Positions 32,000-40,700 of a DNA stretch of 64,000 nucleotides are shown here, piece by piece. The translations under genes and the position numbers were made by a program. Source of the DNA: Tumebacillus avium (GTDB lineage Bacteria; Bacillota; Bacilli; Tumebacillales; Tumebacillaceae); assembly GCF_002162355.1 (NCBI RefSeq), contig NZ_CP021434.1, positions 838,501-902,500 on the forward strand, written 5' to 3'. A model generated the notes under the pieces. It saw only the letters and a program-made list of their open reading frames with translations, did not search any database and was not told where the DNA came from. Each line of letters begins with the position of its first letter. The first letter of the stretch is position 1.

Positions 32000-32383
32000 T
32001 TATTTAGCTGCTTCAATCGCTTGAATCAACGTCTCTTCAACGCCCTGCGCGATCCCCTCCAGCGCAGGGTCTTGCAACACACCCATCATCGCGGATGGTT
32101 TGGGCAACCCGATCTTCGTCGTGCCGCTCTCCTCGTAGATGACGATCTTACACGGCAGGAAGTAGCCGACCAGCAAGTTCTGCTCCAAAACGCGTTTGGC
32201 TTCCACCGGGTTGCATACTTCAAGGACCCGGTAAGGCGTGGTGAAATCTACGCCTTTCTCCTGAAGCTTTGCCGGCAGGTCCAACTTCCAGAGCACGCCG
32301 AATTGGTGGTTTTTCAAACTCGCTTCGATCGCCTCTACCGCTTCGTCCACAGATTTCGTTGTTTCTACCGTATAGTGAAACAT
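32000..32383 (-). CDS. DUF302 domain protein
   Basis: 127 residues from the ATG at 32383. Matches DUF302: FHYTVETTKSVDEAVEAIEASLKNHQFGVLW, LEVCNPVEAKRVLEQNLLVGYFLPCKIVIYEE, and the closing Ala/Glu helix. DUF302 proteins often accompany sulfur and redox genes; the conserved PCK cysteine may matter. Cotranscribed with the methyltransferase upstream (13 bases). Confidence 0.85.
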   Translation of the reverse strand: MFHYTVETTKSVDEAVEAIEASLKNHQFGVLWKLDLPAKLQEKGVDFTTPYRVLEVCNPVEAKRVLEQNLLVGYFLPCKIVIYEESGTTKIGLPKPSAMMGVLQDPALEGIAQGVEETLIQAIEAAK

Positions 32384-32396
32384 CGAGCACGCCCCC

Positions 32397-33017
32397 TTAC
32401 GATTTTCCACTGCTCTTTTGTGCCAAAATCTGTACAACATGCGATAATCCGTTGTGCAAGTTACCTTCATACCGTTCTACTTCCCCCATGAAGAGATGAA
32501 TGATCTTCCATCCCGCGAAGGTCTGTAGAAATTCTTCGGGCCGATACAACTGATCCTGATCCTTAGGTCCCCCGCTGCCATAGGGCGGTTGATAGACAGA
32601 GTAGACTTCGCTGAGAAAGTACCCTCCCGGCCTGACCGCATCTCGGACTGCTGCGAGTGTTTGCTCGCGAAGCTGCGAGTTGAAGTGACCAAAGATACAA
32701 ATGATCTGATCCCATTGGTTGTGGCCCCAGTTCGCTTCGTTCAAATCCACGAGCTCCGTCCGAATCTGAACTCCTCGCTCAGCAGCCAAGCGCCGAGTCT
32801 TGTCCAGACCGGCCTCCGCATAATCCCAAGTCGTCACGTCCATCCCTTGCTGAGCAAGGTACGTTGCATTTCGCCCTTCTCCCTCGGCGATCGCTAGGGT
32901 TCGTCCATTCTGATGAAGTCGATGTGCCATCGTTTTGAGAAACGCATTCGCTTCTGTCCCGTACACGTATTCTTCACTTAAGAATCGCTCATTCCACGGA
33001 TTTATCTGGTTTTGCAA
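32397..33017 (-). CDS. SAM-dependent methyltransferase, TehB-like
   Basis: 206 residues. Motif I is replaced by LAIAEGEGRNATYLAQQGMDVTTWDYAEAGL, the GEGRNA form typical of TehB-like thiol/tellurite methyltransferases, and DQIICIFGHF and RPGGYFLSEVYS follow. In a sulfur operon a role methylating sulfide or thiols is plausible but inferred. Confidence 0.85.
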   Translation of the reverse strand: MQNQINPWNERFLSEEYVYGTEANAFLKTMAHRLHQNGRTLAIAEGEGRNATYLAQQGMDVTTWDYAEAGLDKTRRLAAERGVQIRTELVDLNEANWGHNQWDQIICIFGHFNSQLREQTLAAVRDAVRPGGYFLSEVYSVYQPPYGSGGPKDQDQLYRPEEFLQTFAGWKIIHLFMGEVERYEGNLHNGLSHVVQILAQKSSGKS

Positions 33018-33066
33018 AATCGATTCACCTCCTTCCTTGGGATGCTCTTGAGCTCTGTGAAATATG

Positions 33067-34197
33067 CTATTGGTGCTTCAGTGCGCAACGGTTCGGGCCA
33101 ATCTCCAACTCCATCGCTTGCTCGGGGTCCACTTGCCGGACACCACGATTGATGTCAACGATCTCGGTGTAGTTCGGCGGTGTCGTGCCGACTGCGCCTG
33201 CGACCGCATCGGTAAACGCTGCACGATCCGCGGTGCGCATGATCTCATTGTTTTGGCGGATCTCACCGAGCGAGGCGCCCACGTAGCCGTCTTCGTTGAT
33301 CTCTTGCGTGTCGGCGAAATGCGTCGGCAACACCAGCACTTCGTCAGGCAGATTGGCAACGGTGGTGAAAACAGTGTCGTACAAGGATTGTGCCCACTCT
33401 CGCGCTTTGCCGCCGAGGTCGGGACGGCCCAGACCTCCGACAAAAATCGTGTCTCCAGACAGCAGGTATTTGCCATTGACCAAAAACGATGTGCTGCCCG
33501 GCGTATGACCTGGCGTCGGCACGGACAGGACCTGCACGTCCACTCGACCGACTTGGATGTGTTGATGATCTTCGAGCGCTTCATAGGAAAGGGTTGCGCC
33601 TTTCATCTCGTTCTCGGAGATGTAATAGGCCGCGCCCGTTTGTTCCGCAAGTTGCACACCGCCGGAGATGTGGTCTGCGTGCAGGTGGGTGTCCATGATG
33701 CCCTTGATTTTCACCCCGATTTCTTGGGCATAGCTAAGATATTCGTTCACGTGGCGGCCGGGGTCGACGATCACCGCTTCGCCATCGGACATCACCATGT
33801 AGGACAGGCAGCCTTTGGCCAAACGGTTGAACTGCACGAGCTTCATCGAGTCGGTTTCAGCAATCACGGTCGGATGATAGAACTGGCTCCACTCCTTCAT
33901 GCCTGCTTCCAGATACGATGCATCATAGCCGCGCTCATCAAGCATTTCGGCGACCATTTGCGCGCTGCCGCCTTTGGCGCAGATCACCACAATCTCGGCG
34001 TCTTTCGGCAGGTCTGTGTAGATTTCGTCGTTGTCGTCAAGAAAATCAAAATACGGGATATTCACCGACTGCACAGCGGTGCTTTCGATCTTCCAATCGT
34101 TGTAGTCTTCTGTGTTGCGGACATCAAGGATGAAAAGCGGTTTGCCATGCTCAATGTCGTGGTGCAGTTGTTTCGCATGAACAGTTTTTACGGTCAT
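33067..34197 (-). CDS. Rhodanese-MBL persulfide dioxygenase (CstB-like)
   Basis: 376 residues from the ATG at 34197 with AAGGTGG upstream. Residues 1-115 are a rhodanese domain with the loop CAKGGSA holding the presumed active cysteine; residues 120-376 are an ETHE1-type metallo-beta-lactamase fold with THLHADHISGG, TPGHTPGSTSF and LSGDTIFVGGLGRPDLGG. It oxidises persulfides to sulfite/thiosulfate with non-haem iron. Staphylococcal CstB has the MBL part first and extra rhodaneses; here the order is reversed and there is only one. It lies in the sulfur operon after the TauE gene. Confidence 0.88.
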   Translation of the reverse strand: MTVKTVHAKQLHHDIEHGKPLFILDVRNTEDYNDWKIESTAVQSVNIPYFDFLDDNDEIYTDLPKDAEIVVICAKGGSAQMVAEMLDERGYDASYLEAGMKEWSQFYHPTVIAETDSMKLVQFNRLAKGCLSYMVMSDGEAVIVDPGRHVNEYLSYAQEIGVKIKGIMDTHLHADHISGGVQLAEQTGAAYYISENEMKGATLSYEALEDHQHIQVGRVDVQVLSVPTPGHTPGSTSFLVNGKYLLSGDTIFVGGLGRPDLGGKAREWAQSLYDTVFTTVANLPDEVLVLPTHFADTQEINEDGYVGASLGEIRQNNEIMRTADRAAFTDAVAGAVGTTPPNYTEIVDINRGVRQVDPEQAMELEIGPNRCALKHQ

Positions 34198-34229
34198 GTG
34201 GATCCACCTTTCTGTGTGTAGATGATGAC

Positions 34230-35009
34230 TTAGAGAAAATCGGTCCAAATCTTGATCGCAGTGCCGAGGATCAGCGCCGCGAGGAGGCCTTGGAGCAACT
34301 TGGTGTTGATCTTGGTGCTCAGTTTGGCCCCAAGCGGAGCGGCGATCACACTTGCCACGATCATGATCACGGCCGGCCAGAGCAACACATCACCTGCGAG
34401 CACCTTGCCAGCGGTCGAACCGATCGAGGAAATGAAAGTGATCGCCAGTGATGAAGCGATGGTCATGCGTGTTGGAATCTTCAGCACGAGCAGCATGATC
34501 GGCACCAGGATGAACGCGCCGGCAGCTCCTACGATGCCGGATGCGACCCCGACAGCTAAGGCAAAGATGACTGCTAAGCCGCGGTTGAATGTCACTTGAT
34601 CCAGCGGGATGTCATCCAACCCTTTGACTTTTGGCAACACCATCATCACGGCTGCGATCGTGGCGAGCACGCCGTACACCAAGTTGATGCTGTCACCGCT
34701 GAGGTACCGGCCGCCATATGCACCGATGAAGGAACCGATGATGATCGCCGTCCCCATGTAACCTACGAGCTTGTAATTGATCACCTTGTCTTTACGCAGC
34801 GCCCAAACACCTGCGATGGTCGCAAAGAAGACCTGTACGGCGGAGATGCCTGAGACTTCGTGTGCTGTAAATGCGGTCATGCCGACAAGCGGCGGAATAT
34901 ATAGCAGCATCGGATATTTGATGATCGAGCCGCCGATTCCGACCAGACCCGAGAGAAACGACCCGAAGAAACCGATCAAGAACAAGGTGAGAATGGATTC
35001 GATGCTCAT
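34230..35009 (-). CDS. tauE: TauE/SafE family sulfite exporter
   Basis: 259 residues, eight hydrophobic segments in two halves, opening ILTLFLIGFFGSFLSGLVGIGGSIIKYPML and with the second repeat ALAVGVASGIVGAAGAFILVPIML. TauE exports sulfite or organosulfonates, complementing the persulfide dioxygenase. It has its own CstR-like operator directly upstream (35028-35043). Confidence 0.9.
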   Translation of the reverse strand: MSIESILTLFLIGFFGSFLSGLVGIGGSIIKYPMLLYIPPLVGMTAFTAHEVSGISAVQVFFATIAGVWALRKDKVINYKLVGYMGTAIIIGSFIGAYGGRYLSGDSINLVYGVLATIAAVMMVLPKVKGLDDIPLDQVTFNRGLAVIFALAVGVASGIVGAAGAFILVPIMLLVLKIPTRMTIASSLAITFISSIGSTAGKVLAGDVLLWPAVIMIVASVIAAPLGAKLSTKINTKLLQGLLAALILGTAIKIWTDFL

Positions 35010-35027
35010 TATTTTTCACCCCTCCAC

Positions 35028-35043
35028 ATACCCATAGGGGTAT
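35028..35043. promoter_or_regulatory. CstR-type operator upstream of tauE
   Basis: ATACCCATAGGGGTAT, one mismatch from a perfect palindrome, in the gap before tauE. Confidence 0.75.
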
Positions 35044-35095
35044 AATTTTATCAAAAAGGAAAGGAGTCGAGTTCGTCACTCTTTACTCCTGAGTC

Positions 35096-35476
35096 TTACT
35101 TGCTAAGTGGACCGCTCCACCCGATGACACCCGTTTTCAGGTGTGCCAGTTGCGAGCATCCCTGCTTTTTCAACAGCTTGGCAGCTTGGCGGCTCCTCAT
35201 GCCGCTCTGGCAGGTCAAAACGATCGATTTGTCCTTCGGTAACTCGTCGAGGCGAGCCTTCAATTGGCTCAAGGGAATATTTTGAAACCCTTTGATGTGG
35301 CCTTGCTTGTATTCGTGAACCTCCCGCACATCCACAAAGATGTGTTGGTTCTTTTGATTCAGCCGATCTTGTACATCTTGCGGCGTAAGTGCCGTCAACC
35401 CGCGAACGGGCAGCAATTTGCTTACCACGAACCAGAAGACGAAAGCAGCGAATAGATATTGCATGTATTCGAGCAT
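35096..35476 (-). CDS. Membrane-anchored rhodanese
   Basis: 126 residues. One N-terminal membrane segment (YLFAAFVFWFVVSKLL) then a single rhodanese domain with active-site loop CQSGMRS, plus DVREVHEYKQGHIKGFQNIPL and the closing TGVIGWSGPL. Transfers sulfane sulfur at the membrane. Starts within 5 bases of the end of the TusA-rhodanese gene. Confidence 0.88.
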   Translation of the reverse strand: MLEYMQYLFAAFVFWFVVSKLLPVRGLTALTPQDVQDRLNQKNQHIFVDVREVHEYKQGHIKGFQNIPLSQLKARLDELPKDKSIVLTCQSGMRSRQAAKLLKKQGCSQLAHLKTGVIGWSGPLSK

Positions 35477-35480
35477 AGGT

Positions 35481-36053
35481 TTATTGCACCTGAACGGGGC
35501 CGGTCCAACCAGACATGCCCGGCACCACATTTTTCACATTTGCAAACCCTTTCGCGGTCAGCAGTTGGCAGGCCATATCACTGCGGCTGCCTGTGCGGCA
35601 AATCACATGAATCTCCTGACCTGCCAGCGGTGTAAGCTCAGCCAGTTTTTCTTCCAATTGACCAAACGGCACCAGTTTCGCGCCAGGGATGTGACCAAAC
35701 TTATACTCCGCCGGCTCCCGAACATCGAGAAGAACCGGGTGTTCGGACAACTTGGCTAGCAATTCCTCGTTGGACACCACATGCGGATGTTTTGTCTCCG
35801 GTTGGGTCTCCTCGGGGTTGGACTTGCGGATGTAATGTTTGTACATACCGTCTGCTGTATTCGTACCAATAAATTGATGGCCGGTACGATCCGCCCAACT
35901 CTTCATATCCGCTGCCGAACCCGCGTCGGTCGCGACCACTTCCAGCACTTGACCCGGGGTGATCTCGTCGATGGCTTTTTTTGTTCGAACGATCGGCATT
36001 GGACAGGACAAGCCTTTGCAGTCGATCGATTTATCTACAGTGACTTCACTCAT
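35481..36053 (-). CDS. TusA-rhodanese fusion (CstA-like)
   Basis: 190 residues. Residues 1-75: TusA with CKGLSCPMPIVRTKKAI (sulfur-accepting cysteine in the CPMP motif). Residues about 90-190: rhodanese with loop CRTGSRSD and DVREPAEYKFGHIPGA. Staphylococcal CstA is TusA-rhodanese-DsrE; here the DsrE part is a separate gene later in the cluster. First gene of the regulon, with two operators upstream; GAGGAGG precedes the ATG. Confidence 0.92.
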   Translation of the reverse strand: MSEVTVDKSIDCKGLSCPMPIVRTKKAIDEITPGQVLEVVATDAGSAADMKSWADRTGHQFIGTNTADGMYKHYIRKSNPEETQPETKHPHVVSNEELLAKLSEHPVLLDVREPAEYKFGHIPGAKLVPFGQLEEKLAELTPLAGQEIHVICRTGSRSDMACQLLTAKGFANVKNVVPGMSGWTGPVQVQ

Positions 36054-36083
36054 GATGATAGCCTCCTCTTCTTCGGGTACTCA

Positions 36084-36099
36084 ATACCCACCGGGGTAT
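36084..36099. promoter_or_regulatory. CstR-type operator 1
   Basis: ATACCCACCGGGGTAT, near-perfect palindrome before the TusA-rhodanese gene. Confidence 0.8.
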
Positions 36100-36120
36100 A
36101 ACCCCTGTGCATTCAATAAT

Positions 36121-36136
36121 ATACCCCACGGGGTAT
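36121..36136. promoter_or_regulatory. CstR-type operator 2
   Basis: ATACCCCACGGGGTAT, near-perfect palindrome with only its two central bases unpaired, 37 bases from operator 1. Confidence 0.85.
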
Positions 36137-36155
36137 GCTTGTCAAGCAACATACA

Positions 36156-36203
36156 AAAAGGCTGTCTGCGCGAAATCTCGCTGCAGACAGCCTTTTATTT
36201 TGT
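36156..36203. terminator. Terminator, copy 2 of an identical 48-bp pair
   Basis: Identical to 31079-31126. Its 3' part overlaps the end of the methyltransferase gene at 36195. Confidence 0.85.
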
Positions 36204-36806
36204 ACATACCGCGATGCCAAACGGATAGCGCACTCCGGCACGCTTCGGCTCGAAGAGGACGCCGTGCTGGTAGTAGAACTGCACGTCGCGAAAGTCTGTG
36301 AAGAGCGCATGGAACTCATCTTCGGTGAACTGGTGCACATGCCAGGGGCTGAGGCAGGGCTTGCCGCGGCCGGCTCCAAACGGGGAGGACAGGACGAGCG
36401 TGCCGCCTGGGGCGAGCAGGTCGTAGCAGTTTTTTAAGAATTGCACATCGTCGGCGATGTGCTCGATCGTCTCAAAAGACAGGATCGTATCGTACGGCCC
36501 GATCTTCTGCGCGAGGGCCGGGTCGAGGACGTCTTGGACTTCGTATTTGACCAGCGGATGGTAGTAGGTCTGCCGCGCATAGTCGACGACAGCCGGGTCG
36601 AGGTCGACTCCAAGCACGGAGTCAATGCGGCTCTTGCAGAGCTTAGCGATCAGGTGTGCGCCGTAGCCTGCACCGGTGGCAAAATCGAGCACGGTGCCTT
36701 GGACGTAAGGCGCTGCAAAATAATAACGGGCGAGATGCTCCAAGAGCATGCCGTTGGTTGGTTTCATCAGTTCGGGAATGATGCGTTCCCCGGTATCTTC
36801 GAGCAC
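36195..36806 (-). CDS. Class I SAM-dependent methyltransferase
   Basis: 203 residues, apparent GTG start. Motif I VLDFATGAGYGAHLIA, acidic motif II SVLGVDLDPAVVDYA, motif IV ILSFETIEHIADD, and APGGTLVLSSPFG. N-terminal GERIIPE is common in small-molecule methyltransferases. Substrate unknown. It is not part of the sulfur regulon, being separated by the operators. Confidence 0.83.
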   Translation of the reverse strand: MLEDTGERIIPELMKPTNGMLLEHLARYYFAAPYVQGTVLDFATGAGYGAHLIAKLCKSRIDSVLGVDLDPAVVDYARQTYYHPLVKYEVQDVLDPALAQKIGPYDTILSFETIEHIADDVQFLKNCYDLLAPGGTLVLSSPFGAGRGKPCLSPWHVHQFTEDEFHALFTDFRDVQFYYQHGVLFEPKRAGVRYPFGIAVCTK

Positions 36807-36960
36807 GTCTTCTCACAACCTTTTTCTGCAAATCTTCTCTTCTTATCGTACAGGAATTCGGCGTGCTGTACAAATTTGGTTGACAAAAAGGGAGCTGTGC
36901 GTCGAGAATTAATTATACTCATTTTTGTGAACAGGTTAAATTACGTAGGAGGCGTTCGAG

Positions 36961-37680
36961 ATGAGCTCGCCGGAAGCAAATTGGAATCGGGTATGGGAGC
37001 GTTCGAAACAGACGGGCAGTTACAGCTACATTCACTCCCGTTTGGAGCGCTCGATGGATAAGGTCGGGTATTTCATATCGAACGGGGTGCTGTTTCAAGA
37101 CGGCGACCGCGTGCTGGAAGCGGGCTGTGGGGACGGGCTGGTGCTGCTGAGTTTGCTGCGACTGTTTGAGATTCAAGGGCACGGGCTGGACATCTCCGTC
37201 TCGGCGAAGGAACGGGCCGAAGAGCTGATGGAGGCGGAAGGCAAGCGCTTTTCGTATGACATCGGCGACATTTTGGCGATGCCGTATCCGGACGACCATT
37301 TTGACAAGATCGTGTGCCTTGGCGTGATCGAGCATTTTCATGATCCGGCCCAGTCGATTGCCGAAGTGTACCGGGTGCTGAAACCGGGCGGGCAGGTGAT
37401 CATGATGACGCCAAACAAAAAGTCGCTGGGGGTGCTCGACCGCAAGCTGAAGGAATGGCTGGGCACGTGGCCGTTTGGCTATCAGACGGAGTATTCGCCC
37501 AAAGAGCTGGAGCAGCTGATGACCGCGCGGCAGTTTAAGATCCTCAAGCGCGAAGGGTTGCTGCGGCGCCGGTTGCCCAATGACAATCGCACGGTGCGGG
37601 TGATCGGGAATTTTGACCGGATGATGAATCTGTTTGTGGAGGACTGGGGATTTTTCTCGTATGTGTTTGCGACGAAATAA
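36961..37680 (+). CDS. Class I SAM-dependent methyltransferase
   Basis: 239 residues with TAGGAGGCG upstream of the ATG. Motif I VLEAGCGDGLVLLSLL, GHGLDISVSAKERAEEL, IVCLGVIEHFHDPAQSI, LKPGGQVIMMTPN: a UbiE/COQ5-like fold. The C-terminal YSPKELEQLMTARQFKIL is a usual feature. Divergent from the previous methyltransferase; a shared role is possible but not shown. Confidence 0.85.
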   Translation: MSSPEANWNRVWERSKQTGSYSYIHSRLERSMDKVGYFISNGVLFQDGDRVLEAGCGDGLVLLSLLRLFEIQGHGLDISVSAKERAEELMEAEGKRFSYDIGDILAMPYPDDHFDKIVCLGVIEHFHDPAQSIAEVYRVLKPGGQVIMMTPNKKSLGVLDRKLKEWLGTWPFGYQTEYSPKELEQLMTARQFKILKREGLLRRRLPNDNRTVRVIGNFDRMMNLFVEDWGFFSYVFATK

Positions 37681-37690
37681 GGCGGAAATG

Positions 37691-37724
37691 AAAAGAGGCT
37701 CTGCAGATGCAGAGCCTCTTTTTT
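37691..37724. terminator. Bidirectional terminator
   Basis: Arms AAAAGAGGCTCTGC and GCAGAGCCTCTTTT with a short loop, between the methyltransferase gene and the large repeat-protein gene. Confidence 0.85.
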
Positions 37725-37733
37725 GATGCGGTG

Positions 37734-40700
37734 TTACTTTTGCGTTTTGACGGTCGTTTTGCCGATGACCAGCTCGCCGTTTACGTAGCCGCGGAGTTCA
37801 ACTTCCACGGTGGAGTTGGACGGCCAAGTGAAGTCGTTGCGTTCAAATTTGAACTGCCCGTTTTTCGCTTGGTTGTAGTAGCCGTTGTTGCTGGTCAGCG
37901 CTTGGACGCCGTTCAGACGCACGGTGTTCAGGTCAAAGCCTTGCGTGCTGAAACCGTTCGGTAGCGATGCGCGGACGGTGAACACGCCGTTGTTGCCTTT
38001 GATGATGCCCGGCGTGACTTCGATCGAAGCCGGGATGTAGACCGTAAACGATTTTTGGATCGTTGTGGTCACGCCTGCTGCGTCGGTCGCCGTGGCGGTG
38101 ACGGTGTAGATGCCCAGCTGGTTCAGGTTCAGCGTGGTCGGGTTGACCAGCACTTTGCCGGTTTGGCCAGGGCCTGCGACGAGCAGTTTTTGCGTTGCGA
38201 TCCCCGAGAGGTCGTCGGTTGCCGAAACGTTCAGGTTCAGCAGCGTGCCGAGCGCGTACTCAAGGTTCAGGTTGATCGTCAGGAGCGGAGCGGTTTTGTC
38301 GATTTTGACGTCGACAGTCTGCGCTTGCTCTTGGTTGCCTGCTCCATCAACGGTGTAGAAGGAGACTTTGTTGACGCCTTCCTTGGTCACGGTGAAGGCG
38401 GTGCCTTCCACGTAGCTGGAGCCGTTGATCGAGTAGAACGTTTTCGCCACACCGCTGGTTGCATCGGTTGCGGTCAGGGTGATTTTTACATCATCCTTGG
38501 ACCATGCGGTCGGTGCATCCGAAGTGGTGGTCGGCGCGGTTTTGTCGATTTTGACTTCGACGGTCTTCGCTTGCTCTTGGTTGCCTGCTGCGTCGACGGT
38601 GTAGAAGGTGATGGTGTTGATGCCTTCTTGAGCTACGGTGAAGGACGTGCCTTCGGTGTAGTCGGAGCCGTTGACGGAGTAGTAGGTGGTTGCCACGCCG
38701 CTGGTTGCGTCGGTTGCGGACAGGGTGATTTTTACATCAGCCTGCGACCAGGTGGTCGGTGCATCCGAGGTGGTGGTCGGCGCGGTTTTGTCGATTTTGA
38801 CTTCGACGGTTTGAGCTTGCTCTTTGTTGCCTGCTGCGTCGACGGTGTAGAAGGTGATGGTGTTTACGCCTTCTTGAGCTACGGTGAAGGTGGTGCCTTC
38901 GGTGTAGTCGGAGCCGTTGACGGAGTAGTAGGTGGTTGCCACGCCGCTGGTTGCGTCGGTTGCGGACAGGGTGATTTTTACATCATCCTTGGACCATGCG
39001 GTCGGTGCATCCGAAGTGGTGGTCGGCGCGGTTTTGTCGATTTTGACTTCGATAGTTTGAGCTTGCTCTTTGTTGCCTGCTGCGTCGACGGTGTAGAAGG
39101 TGATGGTGTTGATGCCTTCTTGAGCTACGGTGAAGGACGTGCCTTCGGTGTAGTCGGAGCCGTTGACGGAGTAGTAAGTGGTTGCTGCGCCGCTTTGCGC
39201 GTCGGTTGCGGACAGGGTGACTTTTACATCAGCCTGCGACCATGCGGTCGGTGCATCCGAGGTGGTAGTCGGTGCGGTTTTGTCGATTTTGACTTCGACA
39301 GTTTGAGCTTGCTCTTTGTTGCCTGCTGCGTCGACGGTGTAGAAGGTGATGGTGTTTACGCCTTCTTGAGCTACGGTGAAGGTGGTGCCTTCGGTGTAGT
39401 CGGAGCCGTTGACGGAGTAGTAAGTGGTTGCCACGCCGCTTTGCGCGTCGGTTGCGGACAGGGTGACTTTTACATCAGCCTGCGACCAGGTGGTCGGTGC
39501 ATCCGAGGTGGTGGTCGGCGCGGTTTTGTCGATTTTGACTTCGACAGTTTGAGCTTGCTCTTGGTTGCCTGCTGCGTCGACGGTGTAGAAGGTGATGGTG
39601 TTGATGCCTTCTTGAGCTACGGTGAAGGTGGTGCCTTCGGTGTAGTCGGAGCCGTTGACGGAGTAGTAAGTGGTTGCCACGCCGCTTTGCGCGTCGGTTG
39701 CGGACAGGGTGACTTTTACATCAGCCTGCGACCAGGTGGTCGGTGCATCCGTGGTGGTGGTCGGCGCGGTTTTGTCGATTTTGACTTGGATCGACTTGGT
39801 CTGCTCGATGTTGCCAACGCGGTCGACCGAGTAGAAGGAAAGCTCGTTGATGCCCGCTTCGGTAACTGCGACAGACGTGCCTTCTGCAAACGCGCCGCCG
39901 TTCAGGGCGTAGAACGTTTTGGCGACGCCGGTGTCGTTGTCCGTTGCGGACAGGGTGACCACAACCTCTTGGTTCGTCCAAGCATGCGGCGCTGCTGCGG
40001 TGGTGACCGGCGCGACGTCGTCTTGGATCAGCTGCGCGATCACGCTGTTCGACGGGTCAGACTCGCCGAACGAGTTGGAGTACGATGTTACCACATACGT
40101 ATGGTTCGCGTACGGCAGGTTGGTCAGCGTGTAGGACAGGGCATTCAGGTTGTGCACCAGCAGAACCGGTTTGCCATCGACGATCTCATACACGTTGTAG
40201 CCGTTTGCGTAGGTGATGAAGTTCCAGGAGATGCGTGCAGAGTTTTCGCTGAGCAGTTTCACGCTGGCCGTCGGAGCCTGCATGTCCGGGTAGACGATCG
40301 TGACCGTCTCACGGTTGGAAGCTGCCGATTCGCCAAAGCGCGTGCTCACAGCCGTCACTTCATACGAGAAGGTGTCTTCCTTCAGGTTGAAGATCTGGAA
40401 GCTGCGTGCCGTGCCTTTGTAGATCTGCTCTTTCGTGTCGCCATCTACTTTGTACACCTTGTACTCGTTGGCCCACGTTACAGCCGGCCAGGACAAGGTG
40501 AGGTTGTTCGCGTTGACGACCGTTGTCGTCAACACCGGCGGCTGCACCACCGGCCAGACGAGGTCGAAGGTCAGCGTGTTCGCAACCGGCGATTCGCCAA
40601 AGCGATTGCTGTACGAATACACCTCGTAGGTGTACTCCCCTTCCGGCATGTTGATGAAGGAAAGCGTCGTGCCGGTCTGGGTCTTCTGGAGGATCTTCTC

